DNA of 64,000 bases, taken from positions 1 through 64,000 of the forward strand of contig JBBRDQ010000002.1 in the NCBI GenBank assembly GCA_038203695.1. Reading direction: 5' to 3'. Positions within the stretch are counted from its first letter, which is position 1; each line of letters begins with the position of its first letter. Shown here piece after piece: positions 27,726-37,362 of the stretch. A program made the translations under genes and the position numbers. The notes under the pieces are model-generated. The model was not told where the DNA came from. It ran no database searches and saw only the letters and a program-made list of their open reading frames with translations. The DNA comes from M3007 sp038203695. GTDB taxonomy: Bacteria; Bacteroidota; Bacteroidia; Chitinophagales; Saprospiraceae.

Positions 27726-29654
27726 TTATTGCCGGCAGATCTTCCCAGTGGCCATCTGACCGGCCAGATTCAGCTGCCAAATGAAAATGCCACTTTCTGA
27801 TAAAACCGTTTCCGGAATTTCAATCGAAGGAGCGCCAGTCTCCAGTGTAGTACTTAGCGTGTAGACCTGTTGTCCAGTCAGGTTGTAAATCGTTAGTTGA
27901 ACTGGCGTTGGCGTTTGCAGTGTGAAGTCGAACGTTGTGGCACCGGAGGTTGGATTAGGATGCGGCGGCAAAAAAGCGGCATCGGGAGAAAGCGTACTTC
28001 GACCAATTTGCAGCTGCAAACTCCGGCGGTTGTTACCAGCATCGTACGCCTCGGAGACAAGAGCCTGTGTATCCATGATCAATGCCTTGGAAAGTAAGAT
28101 CGGTTTTAACACCTTTACTTTTAAAGTAATGAATGGTGAAGCCTGATCGAACAGTTGCCGGTTAGCGTCAAACCATAAGGCCCGGAATGTACCGTCGCTG
28201 ATGAACAGATTTTCCGGAGCAATGCCATCAGCATCCTTTATTTGCACATAGTCAGGATCGGTGCGCAAGCCGATTTGCCAGCCATTCAGCGCAGCCGATT
28301 GATTGAAATAAATCGGGATATCAATTTCTTGTCCCGGCAAAAGCATTTTATCGGCAGCCGTAAGGATTAGAGGCATCCGATCTTCTGCGGGGCCGCCAAA
28401 TGGGTCGACACTCAGATTGACATCGCCCATTTTCAAGGCAATAAAATCGAGTCCGGAAAACTGTAGATCAGTGGAGAGGTTACTAAAATTTAATTGAAAT
28501 GTGTCTTTTACCGAGGCGAAAGGAAAATTCAGGTTGGCGGGATTACTTAAAGGCCGGATAAAACGCCAAGACGGAACAGCTGGAAAACTATCATAAACAC
28601 CGAGCACTATTTTGCGTGTTTCTACAATGTCAAATGTAGTGACCGTATTACTGGCATTTACGTCAGCTGCCAATAACTGATACATACTCGTAAATTGTTC
28701 AACACCCAGGATATGTTTGCTCATCAGTACCAAATCAAAGGTTGATACCCCATTGATCGTATTTGAATTCCGTTCGCCCCGCACGATTACCTGATAATTC
28801 CCGGGATAAGGAAGGGCTGCTATGGTATTGGCAAAACAAGAGTCCGTAACAATCTTATTGATAGATTTGGTCACGGGCATTGGCAGCCCACCCGTTGATT
28901 GGGCCGTTGCTTTCAGCCGGTAATTGGAAAGTTTTTTGTTACTAACGGTACGTACACATCCTGACAGGTGAATATCGCCGTCGTTATCGCAGATACACTG
29001 ACCCGTACCGGGTTGTACTAACACATAATTGTTGCAGGAATTCATCAGGCCGTTGCCATCCCGGACCCAGACTTCAACGAAGCGGATGCCTTGCTGGCAT
29101 TTTGTAAATGTTATGCTGTCATTGGTCGGGAAACCAGTTCCGGTGCCCGCTTCGCGGATTGCCACTTCGATTTGATTGGTGGGCGTACAGTTATCGGAAT
29201 AATTGATAATAAACTGTTTGGCCGGGAAAGTAGCCTCGCATTCAGGCAGGTCAATACCCTGCGTCAATCCATTGAAACACAATAGACTGGGTGGCTGACA
29301 ATCTTTTATAGTGAATAAATAACTACAGGTAATTAATTGCGCGCATCCATCAGTGGCTTTCCAGGTGACCCGATGTGTTCCCTTATTGAAAGTACCAAAC
29401 AGGGTATCATTTTGTTCCATAATATCCGTACTCCCGTCGTTATTCAAGTCAATTTTGTAGGAATAGTTGATATTTTGATTGGAACAGGGCGTAACCGCCG
29501 GCTCTGTCATCATAATGGTCGCCTGGTTGCAAGCGCCTGGATTGAAACAGAACTGTTTGTTGGTGCACGGATTGGGATTTACCCAAAATATGTTTTGCGC
29601 CGTAGTGGTTTGGCCCGCAAGCCATAGGAAAAAGAGTAAAGTAAACCGATTCAT
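27726..29654 (-). CDS. Secreted T9SS cargo with dockerin-like repeats
   Basis: A 642-residue exported protein. A signal peptide (MNRFTLLFFLWLAGQTTTAQ) precedes a cysteine-rich, HYR-like beta region at about 30-220 (GTHRVTWKATDGCAQ, then PECEATFPAKQFIINYSDNC). A dockerin-like pair follows near 300-355 (GVSTFDLVLMSKHILG, then DVNASNTVTTFDIVETRKIVLG), then a cohesin-like or other beta domain. A type A T9SS C-terminal domain (HPNPTSGATTFDF, ending TGKICRQ) closes it. It is probably a surface or extracellular adhesive or structural protein. Confidence 0.85.
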   Translation of the reverse strand: MNRFTLLFFLWLAGQTTTAQNIFWVNPNPCTNKQFCFNPGACNQATIMMTEPAVTPCSNQNINYSYKIDLNNDGSTDIMEQNDTLFGTFNKGTHRVTWKATDGCAQLITCSYLFTIKDCQPPSLLCFNGLTQGIDLPECEATFPAKQFIINYSDNCTPTNQIEVAIREAGTGTGFPTNDSITFTKCQQGIRFVEVWVRDGNGLMNSCNNYVLVQPGTGQCICDNDGDIHLSGCVRTVSNKKLSNYRLKATAQSTGGLPMPVTKSINKIVTDSCFANTIAALPYPGNYQVIVRGERNSNTINGVSTFDLVLMSKHILGVEQFTSMYQLLAADVNASNTVTTFDIVETRKIVLGVYDSFPAVPSWRFIRPLSNPANLNFPFASVKDTFQLNFSNLSTDLQFSGLDFIALKMGDVNLSVDPFGGPAEDRMPLILTAADKMLLPGQEIDIPIYFNQSAALNGWQIGLRTDPDYVQIKDADGIAPENLFISDGTFRALWFDANRQLFDQASPFITLKVKVLKPILLSKALIMDTQALVSEAYDAGNNRRSLQLQIGRSTLSPDAAFLPPHPNPTSGATTFDFTLQTPTPVQLTIYNLTGQQVYTLSTTLETGAPSIEIPETVLSESGIFIWQLNLAGQMATGKICRQ

Positions 29655-29773
29655 AATGGGTATGAATGAAATGACAAAAAATTATAGCGGTGTGGATTAA
29701 GCCCGAAGACAGGAAACTTATCTTGACAATACTTCTAATCGTTTGCACATAGACATTTACAAGGCCCGTCGAA

Positions 29774-31225
29774 TTATTTTTTTCTTTGCTGCAAAAAATA
29801 GACCGGAATTCCCAAAAGTACAATAAACACGCCTGCCCAGGTATTTTGTGGCTTAGTTATGAGCAATATTGTGCAAATCGTGCCGGCTATAAGGATGTAG
29901 AGTGCCGGAACTACCGGATACCCAACTACGCGGTAAGGACGTTCGGCATCGGGTTCTTTGCTTCGTAAAATAAACACACCGCCAATGGTAACCATATAAA
30001 AAATAAGCGATGCAAAGGTAGCATAGTCTAGTAAATCTCCATAAGTGCCGGAAAAACAGAGCAAACTTGCCCAGATTGCCTGAATGATCAGGGCGAAACC
30101 AGGTACGCCGCGTTTATTCAAAGTAGCTGCTTTTTTAAAAAATAAGCCTGCGTCGGCCATGGCATAATAAACGCGGGCACCCGCTAATATCAATCCATTG
30201 TTGCAGCCAAAAGTAGAAACCATAATTAGCCCGGCCATGAAAGCCGAAGCGACACTGCCAAAAATCATAGAGGCCGCAGCGGTACCAACGCGATCAGAAC
30301 CACCTCCGGCAAACTGAATCCCTTGTCCCATAATATCGGTGGCATTCGGATCGCCTTTTACGGGTAAAAGTGCCAGGTAAGCGACATTGGCCAGGATATA
30401 AAGTCCAGTGACAATACAAGTGCCGAACAACAGGCTTAAGGGAATATTGCGGCGCGGGTTTTTCATTTCGCCGGCAATAAACGTTACATTATTCCAGGCA
30501 TCGCTTGAAAAAAGCGGGCCGATAATCGCAGTGCCCAGCGCCATGAATAATGCCAGACCGGTAATCGGACTGGTAATCCACTGTTCGCCTACTTGTACGG
30601 TCTGGGAAGCCTGCCAGAATGTTTGTAGATTTTGACTGAAGACATCGCTTTTCAGACCGATTGCCAGTCCCAGTACAATCAGTGCCAACAACGCCAGCAA
30701 TTTTGCCGAAGTAAAAACGACCTGGATCACTTTGCCATGTTGAATGCCCCGACTGTTGACGGCCGTCAGGAACAAGATCATGGCCACAGAAAACACTTGA
30801 TTGGCTGAAACTTTCAACTTGCCCAACGAAAACAACACATTATCAGGGCTTAACTCCGGAAAAAAGTAGGCTGTGTACTTAGCGAATGCGACCGCGACCG
30901 CCGCTATTACGCCGGTTTGAATGACCATAAACACCGTCCAGCCGTATAAAAATGCTGGCAGATTCCCATAAGCCCGCTGAATATAGACAAACTGTCCACC
31001 CGCTTTTGGCATCATGCCGGCCAGTTCTCCATAACTCAGGGCCGCGACAATGGTAATCATTCCAGTCAGCAGCCATAACAGCAACATCCAGCCGCCGGAG
31101 CCAACGACCCGGGCACAATCGGCACTGACGATAAAAATACCGGACCCGATCATACTGCCGGCTACCAGCATGGTACCATCAAATACGCCGAGCGAGCGTT
31201 GAAACTTGTTGTCTTGTTCAGTCAT
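29774..31225 (-). CDS. APC family amino acid permease
   Basis: A 483-residue polytopic transporter with about 12 membrane segments. The first helix reads GTMLVAGSMIGSGIFIVSAD, the substrate-binding unwound helix of the APC superfamily, and GELAGMMPKAGGQFVYIQRAYG follows. The family exchanges or imports amino acids by proton or amino-acid antiport; this group resembles the LAT/YfnA-like branch. It lies downstream of a second APC permease with a terminator between them. Confidence 0.9.
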   Translation of the reverse strand: MTEQDNKFQRSLGVFDGTMLVAGSMIGSGIFIVSADCARVVGSGGWMLLLWLLTGMITIVAALSYGELAGMMPKAGGQFVYIQRAYGNLPAFLYGWTVFMVIQTGVIAAVAVAFAKYTAYFFPELSPDNVLFSLGKLKVSANQVFSVAMILFLTAVNSRGIQHGKVIQVVFTSAKLLALLALIVLGLAIGLKSDVFSQNLQTFWQASQTVQVGEQWITSPITGLALFMALGTAIIGPLFSSDAWNNVTFIAGEMKNPRRNIPLSLLFGTCIVTGLYILANVAYLALLPVKGDPNATDIMGQGIQFAGGGSDRVGTAAASMIFGSVASAFMAGLIMVSTFGCNNGLILAGARVYYAMADAGLFFKKAATLNKRGVPGFALIIQAIWASLLCFSGTYGDLLDYATFASLIFYMVTIGGVFILRSKEPDAERPYRVVGYPVVPALYILIAGTICTILLITKPQNTWAGVFIVLLGIPVYFLQQRKK

Positions 31226-31250
31226 GGTAATAAACCTGATCAGTTACGAA

Positions 31251-31287
31251 AAAAGAGATTTTCAGGGGGATGCCCCGAAAATCTCTT
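31251..31287 (-). terminator. Terminator after the second permease gene
   Basis: AAGAGATTTTC pairs with GAAAATCTCTT around a GGGG/CCCC inner stem. On the minus strand the hairpin ends in a T-run, downstream of the permease gene at 31319. Confidence 0.8.
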
Positions 31288-31318
31288 GTATTAGTTGCGT
31301 TAATTATGTGCGCACCGA

Positions 31319-32797
31319 TTACAAATTTTTCTGCACTTTACTGTGATGGCGGCTATAAGTAAAGTAGATCACCAGGCCAATGGCCAGCCAGATGAGCAGG
31401 CGCGTCCAGTTTTCCCAGCCTAAGCCAAAAATCATTGCGCCGCAGACCAAAGCACCCAAAATTGGCACGAGCGGCACCAATGGTGTTTTGAAAGGGCGGT
31501 CGGCATTCGGATCGCTTTTGCGCATGACGATAATGCCCAAAGATACCAGCATAAAGGCAAATAAAGTACCGATACTGGTCATATCCCCCACAATACTGCC
31601 GGGTACAAATGCTGCAAATAATCCAACGAAAGCAAAGAACAGCCAGTTGGATTTCCACGGTGTGCGGAAACGTGGGTGTATTTCAGAGAAAACTTTAGGG
31701 ACTAAACCATCGCGCGACATAGAATAGAATACGCGACTTTGGCCCAGCAACATGACCAGAATAACGGATGAAAAACCAAAGAGGATGGCAATCGTCACTA
31801 ATTTAGCCAGCCAGCCGTATCCGGTCATATACTTGCCGATAGCGAACGCAACGGATGCTTCGGAGCCTTCGGTACGAAATTCGGTATAGTGTGCAATGCC
31901 AGTGAGCACGTAGCTGAATAAGATATACAAAATGGTGCAAATTACCAGCGAGCCTAATATACCGATCGGCATATCGCGATTGGGTCTTTTGGTTTCCTGA
32001 GCAGCTGTTGATACCGCATCAAAGCCAATAAAAGCAAAAAATACGACCCCGGCACCGGCCAAAATACCGCCCCATCCCCCAAAACTATGGGTAATACCCA
32101 TCGAATTCGTATAGGTCGAAACGGCAGGAATCAATGGTTCGTGATTGGCAGGTACGATAAATGACCAGCCTAATACAATCAATAAAATTACAATCAGTAC
32201 TTTTACGACCACAATAACCGCATTTAACGAGGCGGATTCCTGAATACCCCTAATTAGAATAAAGGTCAGCAAAAGCAGAATGAAGAGTGCTGGAAGATTC
32301 ATAATGCCTGAAATGCCATCCGGCGAAGCCTGAAAAGGCGAGTGGCACCACTGATAGGGAATCATGTAAGCAGGACCCAAAAACTGTTCAATAAGTTTAT
32401 TCAGGTATTCTGACCAGGCAATGGATACCGTTGCGGCACCCAGCGCATATTCCAGGACTAGGTCCCAGCCGATTATCCAGGCAACAAATTCGCCCATAGT
32501 GGCGTAAGAGTAAGTGTAGGCGCTGCCAGAGATGGGGATCATGGAAGCAAATTCTGCATAACACAGCCCGGCAAAAGCACAACCGATCGCTGCGATAATA
32601 AAACTAAGGGTAACACCAGGGCCGGCATGTTCGGCGGCAGCAGAGGCAGTACGAACAAACAGCCCTGCGCCAATGATAGCGCCAATACCCAGCATAACCA
32701 GGTTAAATGCACCCAAATGGCGTCGTAAAGTACCCTGCCCTTCTTCGGCGGCTTCGCCGAGCAAGACTTTTAATGATTTTTTTGCAAATAAATTCAT
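31319..32797 (-). CDS. APC family (cationic amino acid transporter-like) permease
   Basis: A 492-residue transporter. The start at 32797 (MNLFAKKSLKVLLGEAAEEG) fits the family; the upstream extension to 32875 overlaps the hemD leader. It opens with GAFNLVMLGIGAIIGAGLFV and shows ISGSAYTYSYATMGEFVAWIIGWDL and FFAFIGFDAVSTAAQETKRPNRDMP, typical of YhdG/CAT-type permeases with 12-14 helices. The substrate is probably an amino acid, but its identity is unknown. It diverges from hemD by about 110 bases. Confidence 0.9.
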   Translation of the reverse strand: MNLFAKKSLKVLLGEAAEEGQGTLRRHLGAFNLVMLGIGAIIGAGLFVRTASAAAEHAGPGVTLSFIIAAIGCAFAGLCYAEFASMIPISGSAYTYSYATMGEFVAWIIGWDLVLEYALGAATVSIAWSEYLNKLIEQFLGPAYMIPYQWCHSPFQASPDGISGIMNLPALFILLLLTFILIRGIQESASLNAVIVVVKVLIVILLIVLGWSFIVPANHEPLIPAVSTYTNSMGITHSFGGWGGILAGAGVVFFAFIGFDAVSTAAQETKRPNRDMPIGILGSLVICTILYILFSYVLTGIAHYTEFRTEGSEASVAFAIGKYMTGYGWLAKLVTIAILFGFSSVILVMLLGQSRVFYSMSRDGLVPKVFSEIHPRFRTPWKSNWLFFAFVGLFAAFVPGSIVGDMTSIGTLFAFMLVSLGIIVMRKSDPNADRPFKTPLVPLVPILGALVCGAMIFGLGWENWTRLLIWLAIGLVIYFTYSRHHSKVQKNL

Positions 32798-32907
32798 AGT
32801 AACAAACGATGGTTGAAGAATATTTTCGGCGGGCAAGATAGCGATTTTTGGCACTTGTAATTTTTGATTCCGCATTTTTGCAGCGCATCCATATTATTAT
32901 TCGTTTT

Positions 32908-33585
32908 ATGACCGTATTTATCAGTCGTTCTTTGCTTGAAGCGCCGGTGTTCGTACAACTACTACAGGCGTATGGACATATTGTACAAGGATCCCCATTG
33001 ATCATTTTGGCACCACTCCCGCCCCGGCAATTGCCGGCATTCGATTGGGTGTTTTTTTCCAGTAAAAATGCGGTGCATTATTTATTGGATGTACAACCGC
33101 AAAGTACGTTCGAAAATGACCGGGTGCGTATCGCCGCCCTTGGATCCGCTACAGCTACTGCGCTACACCGCTATTTCGACCCAATCGATTTTATCGGTAC
33201 CGGCGATCCGGTATCTACCGCGGTCCTTTTTCAAAAATTGATCGGTACGACGTATCCAGTCGTATTGTTTCCAGGTGCCAGAAACTCGCAGCAAAGCGTG
33301 CAATTGCTGCTGGGCGATGCAGTAGCGGGAATTCATTGGGAAGTGTATGATAACCAACCGGTAGCAGCGGTGCCGGCCATTTCCGCTGTCGTGTTGGTAT
33401 TTACCAGTCCAATGAACGCGCAAGCCTATTTCAAACACCATGTGCTGGCGACCGGACAACGCGTCGTAGCAATCGGCAATACGACGGCCCAGGCGTTGCA
33501 AAACCTGGGTATAACGGAGGTGATAATTGCCGTTGAACCAACTGAAACAGGTTTAGCGCAGGCAGTGCTGCATTTACTAAGTTGA
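32908..33585 (+). CDS. hemD: Uroporphyrinogen-III synthase
   Basis: A 225-residue protein that cyclises hydroxymethylbilane to uroporphyrinogen III in heme synthesis. The start at 32908 (MTVFISRSLLEAPVF) gives the normal length. The sequence is divergent, as usual for HemD, but FDWVFFSSKNAVHYLL, the ALGSATATAL segment, FPGARNSQQSV, YDNQPV, VFTSPMNAQAYF and IGNTTAQAL follow the expected order. No other heme gene is adjacent. A TACTTTTG -7 box for the next gene covers its last codons' downstream edge (33591-33598). Confidence 0.88.
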   Translation: MTVFISRSLLEAPVFVQLLQAYGHIVQGSPLIILAPLPPRQLPAFDWVFFSSKNAVHYLLDVQPQSTFENDRVRIAALGSATATALHRYFDPIDFIGTGDPVSTAVLFQKLIGTTYPVVLFPGARNSQQSVQLLLGDAVAGIHWEVYDNQPVAAVPAISAVVLVFTSPMNAQAYFKHHVLATGQRVVAIGNTTAQALQNLGITEVIIAVEPTETGLAQAVLHLLS

Positions 33586-33653
33586 ATTGTTACTTTTGCC
33601 TTTTCAATCCAAGGCTGACTGCATGTCGGCGCAAGTGTCAAAAGAATCTTCAA

Positions 33654-35702
33654 ATGGCAAAAAGACCCGTACCAGGCCCTGCTAAAAGGCCCCAAGCCCG
33701 TGTAGAAGCGGACAACCGCCCCGCTAAAAAACCAATGGTAAAGTCTACTGAAGCAGCCGGTAGCGGCCGCTGGAAATTTGTGCTGGCCGTACTGGCCATT
33801 ACCTTTTGCTGCTTTTTACCTACTTTTAAATATGACTTCGTCAATTGGGACGACGAACCGAACATCACCGAAAATCCTAACCTGGAGCGCATTGGTTACG
33901 AGCCATTCGGCGGTATTGTAAAGGATATTTTTAGTATCGATAAAGGTGCCGTGATTGGTAACTACAATCCACTGCCGATTCTGACTTTTGCAGTCGAAAA
34001 AAAGATCGCCGGCGATTATGATCCGCATCTTATCCACTTTGACAATGTAATGCTGCACCTGGCGACCGTGTTTTTTGCGATGTGCGTTTTATGGGCGATG
34101 GGTATGGGAAACTGGGGGGCTTTCGTAGGTGGACTGCTATTTGGCATTCATCCAATGCGGGTGGAATCGGTCGCCTGGGCTACCGAACGCAAAGACGTGT
34201 TGTTCGGTTTATTCTTTTTTGCCGCTTTATTGACCTACTTTAAGTACCTGAAGGCCAATGATAGCAGTCGAAAAACAGGACTTTATGTACTGACATTTGT
34301 TTTGGCACTCTTGTCCTGTTTCTCTAAAGTGCAGGGGGTCACGCTGGTTCTTTCCATGTTGGTGGTCGATTATTTCGTAGCGCGGCGTTTTGATGCGAAA
34401 ATGGTGCTGGAAAAAATACCGTTCTTTATATTAGCCGGCGTATTCGGCTGGATTAATATAAATACGTTGGCGGCACAAGGATCCTTTGATGACCAGATCA
34501 CGGAATTTACCTGGATAAGCCGCATTTTTATCGGTACGTCTTCGTTTTGCGTGTATTTGTACAAGCTGTTCATCCCGTATCCGATGTTGCCACAGTATCC
34601 GTACCCCAAGCCGTTGCCCTTGATTATGAAATTCGGACCGGTTGGTTTTTTGGCGGCGATTGGGCTGTTTGCCTGGTTGGTAGCGCGCAAAAACCGGATT
34701 GCAGTATTTGGCACCGCGTTCTTTTTTGTAAATGTGATGTTCCTGTTGCAGTGGAAAGGCGCCGGACAAGGTTTTCTGGCCGACCGTTTTACGTACGTTC
34801 CTTATTTCGGATTTTTTGCCATTGCCGCCTACTTTTATGATAAGTACCAACAAAATCCGCAGTACCAAACCGGACTGCGCGTCGCCCTCGGCCTGGTCGC
34901 AATTATTTTTTCCGCCTGGACTGTAAAACAAGTTGGCATCTGGCAAAACGGCGGGACGCTGTGGACGGCTGTAATGGAGTACGACCAGAATGAAAAATTA
35001 AAAAAGAATACCTTGCCATACTGGAATCGCGGGCAGTATAACCGCAACAAACTGGGTAACTACGATGCTGCTTTGAAAGATTACAGTCAGGCGATTACGA
35101 TCGAAACCACCAATCCGGAACTTTACATCAGCCGTGGAAAGACCTATTTCGATATGGCGATGTCTGGAAAATACAAAGGACAAGAATCGGGCCTGGTACA
35201 GAAGGCCATCGAAGATTATACAAGTGCCCTGGCGATCGAAAAAATCAAACCGAAATCTAAAGCGGAGGCATTCATTAATCGCGGCGCGGCCATGGGCGCT
35301 ATTAATAATCTGCCGGCTGCCATTGAGAATCTTACGGAGGGCCTAAAACTGGATCCAAAAAACAAAAATGGTTATTACAATCGTTCGATCGTATATTATA
35401 GTCAGCAAGATTATAACAATGCGCTGGCAGATTACCAGAAATACCTGGAATTTGACCCTTATAATGCCAATATCTGGTATGAGAGCGGCATGATCCTCCG
35501 CGCTATGAATCGCAATGATGAAGCCATTCAGGCGCTTACGAAAGCCATCAAACTACAACCTAAATTAGGGATCGCTTATCTGGAACGCGCTCGAGCTTAT
35601 ACCCAGATAGGTAATACGGCCGCTGCGCAACAAGATTATCAAACAGCGCAGCAATATGGCCAACGGCCCAATGAAGTGGATCAGAAATTGATCCGGAAAT
35701 AA
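33654..35702 (+). CDS. TMTC-like membrane protein with TPR repeats
   Basis: A 682-residue protein; the start at 33654 (MAKRPVPGPAKRPQ) is preferred. After a basic, proline-rich cytoplasmic tail come about ten membrane helices from residue 38. The first extracytoplasmic loop has NWDDEPNITENPNLE, the acidic signature of GT-C/TMTC-type glycosyltransferases. From about residue 440 there are at least five TPR repeats (for example NGYYNRSIVYYSQQDYNNALADY). TMTC-like proteins transfer sugars to exported proteins, but here the activity is inferred from fold and motif only. Confidence 0.82.
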   Translation: MAKRPVPGPAKRPQARVEADNRPAKKPMVKSTEAAGSGRWKFVLAVLAITFCCFLPTFKYDFVNWDDEPNITENPNLERIGYEPFGGIVKDIFSIDKGAVIGNYNPLPILTFAVEKKIAGDYDPHLIHFDNVMLHLATVFFAMCVLWAMGMGNWGAFVGGLLFGIHPMRVESVAWATERKDVLFGLFFFAALLTYFKYLKANDSSRKTGLYVLTFVLALLSCFSKVQGVTLVLSMLVVDYFVARRFDAKMVLEKIPFFILAGVFGWININTLAAQGSFDDQITEFTWISRIFIGTSSFCVYLYKLFIPYPMLPQYPYPKPLPLIMKFGPVGFLAAIGLFAWLVARKNRIAVFGTAFFFVNVMFLLQWKGAGQGFLADRFTYVPYFGFFAIAAYFYDKYQQNPQYQTGLRVALGLVAIIFSAWTVKQVGIWQNGGTLWTAVMEYDQNEKLKKNTLPYWNRGQYNRNKLGNYDAALKDYSQAITIETTNPELYISRGKTYFDMAMSGKYKGQESGLVQKAIEDYTSALAIEKIKPKSKAEAFINRGAAMGAINNLPAAIENLTEGLKLDPKNKNGYYNRSIVYYSQQDYNNALADYQKYLEFDPYNANIWYESGMILRAMNRNDEAIQALTKAIKLQPKLGIAYLERARAYTQIGNTAAAQQDYQTAQQYGQRPNEVDQKLIRK

Positions 35703-35716
35703 AACGAACCGTATTT

Positions 35717-35776
35717 ATTCCATAAAAAAAGCGGCCTGTCGATAATACCATCAACAGGCCGCTTTTTTTATGGAAT
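35717..35776. terminator. Bidirectional intrinsic terminator
   Basis: 23-nt arms at 35717-35739 and 35754-35776 form a long stem with A/T tails on both sides of an AAGCGGCCTGT core. It serves both the TPR gene (+) and the tonB-like gene (-). Confidence 0.88.
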
Positions 35777-35782
35777 GAACGC

Positions 35783-36757
35783 TTATTGCTGCTTGAATAT
35801 AAACTGAATCCAGCCGCATTGATTATCGGAACCGGGTTCGAATTTCCACTGTTTTGCCGCCGCAACTGCGCTGGCGCGCAAACCGCTATCGGTCGTGGTT
35901 GATCCACTTTGCGTAGGCGTTGCACTGGTAATACGACCATTACTATCCACACAAACTTCCAGTCGAATGGTACCTTGGGCGTTGGAATTGTATTGCGCTT
36001 TTACTTTGTTGAGCACTTTACGACCTCCTAAACCACCGCCTACCGAAGCGCCGGTACCCGTACCGTCTCCGCCACCGGTACCACCACCGGTCCCATTACT
36101 TTTGCCAAATGGATTATCACCGGTGCCGCCTGGAATGCCTTGGTTGCCGGGTTTTCCAGTATTGCCTTGACCAGTACCGGTAGAACCTGGTTTGCCAAAG
36201 GTGCCACCGAACTGTCCTTTTTTCTTAGCCAGATCTTCCTGCTCCTTACGTTTACGATCCGCTACCGCCTGCGCAGCTGCTTGTTTTTGGGCTTCCACCT
36301 GCCGTTGTGCGTCTTCCTGTTGTTTGCGCTGCCGATCCGCTTCAACCTGCCGCTGCCGGTCCGCTTCTTTCTGTTTTTGGACGGCGGCTACGTTGGGGTC
36401 ATTTGTTGTAGACGTAGGGGGTGTCGTCGCTTTGGATGGCGGCGGCGGGGTTGTTGGAGTCGGTTTTGGCGCTGCCGGGGTTGGTTCCGGATCGGCTACC
36501 GCTTCTGTTTGCGAAGGATCTTCCATTTGCTGGCCTTGCGGCGCAGGATCGCTGCCCTGGCCTTCATCCGGCATCCCGGCAGCAGCATTATCGCCGCCGC
36601 CGCCCATTTCCAGGGCAATAGCAATGGTTTGCTCTTCCGGCTCGGGATTTTTCCCAAAACGGTAAAAGATGATCAGGGCAAGCAGCAAAGCATGGAATAT
36701 AAAACTTAACAAGGCTGCTTTAGCGCGATTGTCTTCCTTCTGAACAGTGGCTTTCAT
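35783..36757 (-). CDS. TonB-like energy transducer
   Basis: A 324-residue TonB-type protein; the start at 36757 (MKATVQKEDNRAKAALLSF) is preferred over the upstream extension. One membrane helix at about 15-32 is followed by an acidic-proline linker, a long Gln/Arg/Lys/Ala-rich coiled-coil linker (about 145-205), a glycine-rich segment, and a C-terminal TonB domain (IRLEVCVDSNGRITSATPTQSG, KQWKFEPG). It couples the proton gradient to outer-membrane receptors. It is the third gene of an exbB-exbD-tonB order. Confidence 0.85.
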   Translation of the reverse strand: MKATVQKEDNRAKAALLSFIFHALLLALIIFYRFGKNPEPEEQTIAIALEMGGGGDNAAAGMPDEGQGSDPAPQGQQMEDPSQTEAVADPEPTPAAPKPTPTTPPPPSKATTPPTSTTNDPNVAAVQKQKEADRQRQVEADRQRKQQEDAQRQVEAQKQAAAQAVADRKRKEQEDLAKKKGQFGGTFGKPGSTGTGQGNTGKPGNQGIPGGTGDNPFGKSNGTGGGTGGGDGTGTGASVGGGLGGRKVLNKVKAQYNSNAQGTIRLEVCVDSNGRITSATPTQSGSTTTDSGLRASAVAAAKQWKFEPGSDNQCGWIQFIFKQQ

Positions 36758-36894
36758 ATAAAAATCTGTTTTAAGTAACCCGCAATAGGGAACAGGTTGA
36801 AAAACGCCTGCCAATTTACGAAGTACTAAACAAGGATGATCGGTTGCTAAAAAAATACATAACCGCAGCAAATTTTTTCGCTTCGGTTATCCAC

Positions 36895-37326
36895 TTAATT
36901 TTTTCCTGGCGTTGGATTGGTAGCCAGAATGGTTTTTACCTGTAGGCGGTTGGCAATATCCAGTACAAATACAACATTATCGACCGTAGCCGCTTTATCG
37001 GCGGAAACGGTAACTGTGGTATTTTTCAGGTCTTTGCCGCCGGCTTCAATTTTGGCTTTTAAAGCAGATTCAAGCCGTTCTTTGGCAATTAAGGAAGGTG
37101 CGCCACTGGCAGTGCCGAGGTAGAATGTACCATCGGGTTTGATAGAAATTGCCAGGGAAGGCGATGCCATAGAAGTGGAACTGCTTGATGGAAGCGACAG
37201 GTTCAGGGCATTAGGCGTGACAAACTTCGAAGTTAACATGAAAAACATCAGCAACAGGAAGATTACGTCGATCATCGCCGCCAGACTGAATTCCGGTTCT
37301 ACGCGGACTCTTCGTTTCAGGCTCAT
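36895..37326 (-). CDS. exbD: ExbD/TolR family biopolymer transport protein
   Basis: A 143-residue protein with one N-terminal membrane helix at about 16-36. The conserved proton-pathway Asp is D20 in MIDVIFLLLMFF. The periplasmic part has the short beta/alpha pattern of ExbD (KPDGTFYLG, then VTVSADKAATVDNVV). It acts with the ExbB-like protein encoded just upstream to energise the TonB-like transducer. The gap to exbB is 36 bases. Confidence 0.93.
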   Translation of the reverse strand: MSLKRRVRVEPEFSLAAMIDVIFLLLMFFMLTSKFVTPNALNLSLPSSSSTSMASPSLAISIKPDGTFYLGTASGAPSLIAKERLESALKAKIEAGGKDLKNTTVTVSADKAATVDNVVFVLDIANRLQVKTILATNPTPGKN

Positions 37327-37362
37327 ATATCGTGCGGTATTAGTATGCGTTAACTACTTGGT

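Noticed and set aside
36140..36709. Long open frames on the plus strand opposite the tonB-like gene
   Set aside because: They are antisense to the repetitive Gln/Pro/Gly linker, whose biased codons keep other frames open; no domain is recognisable.
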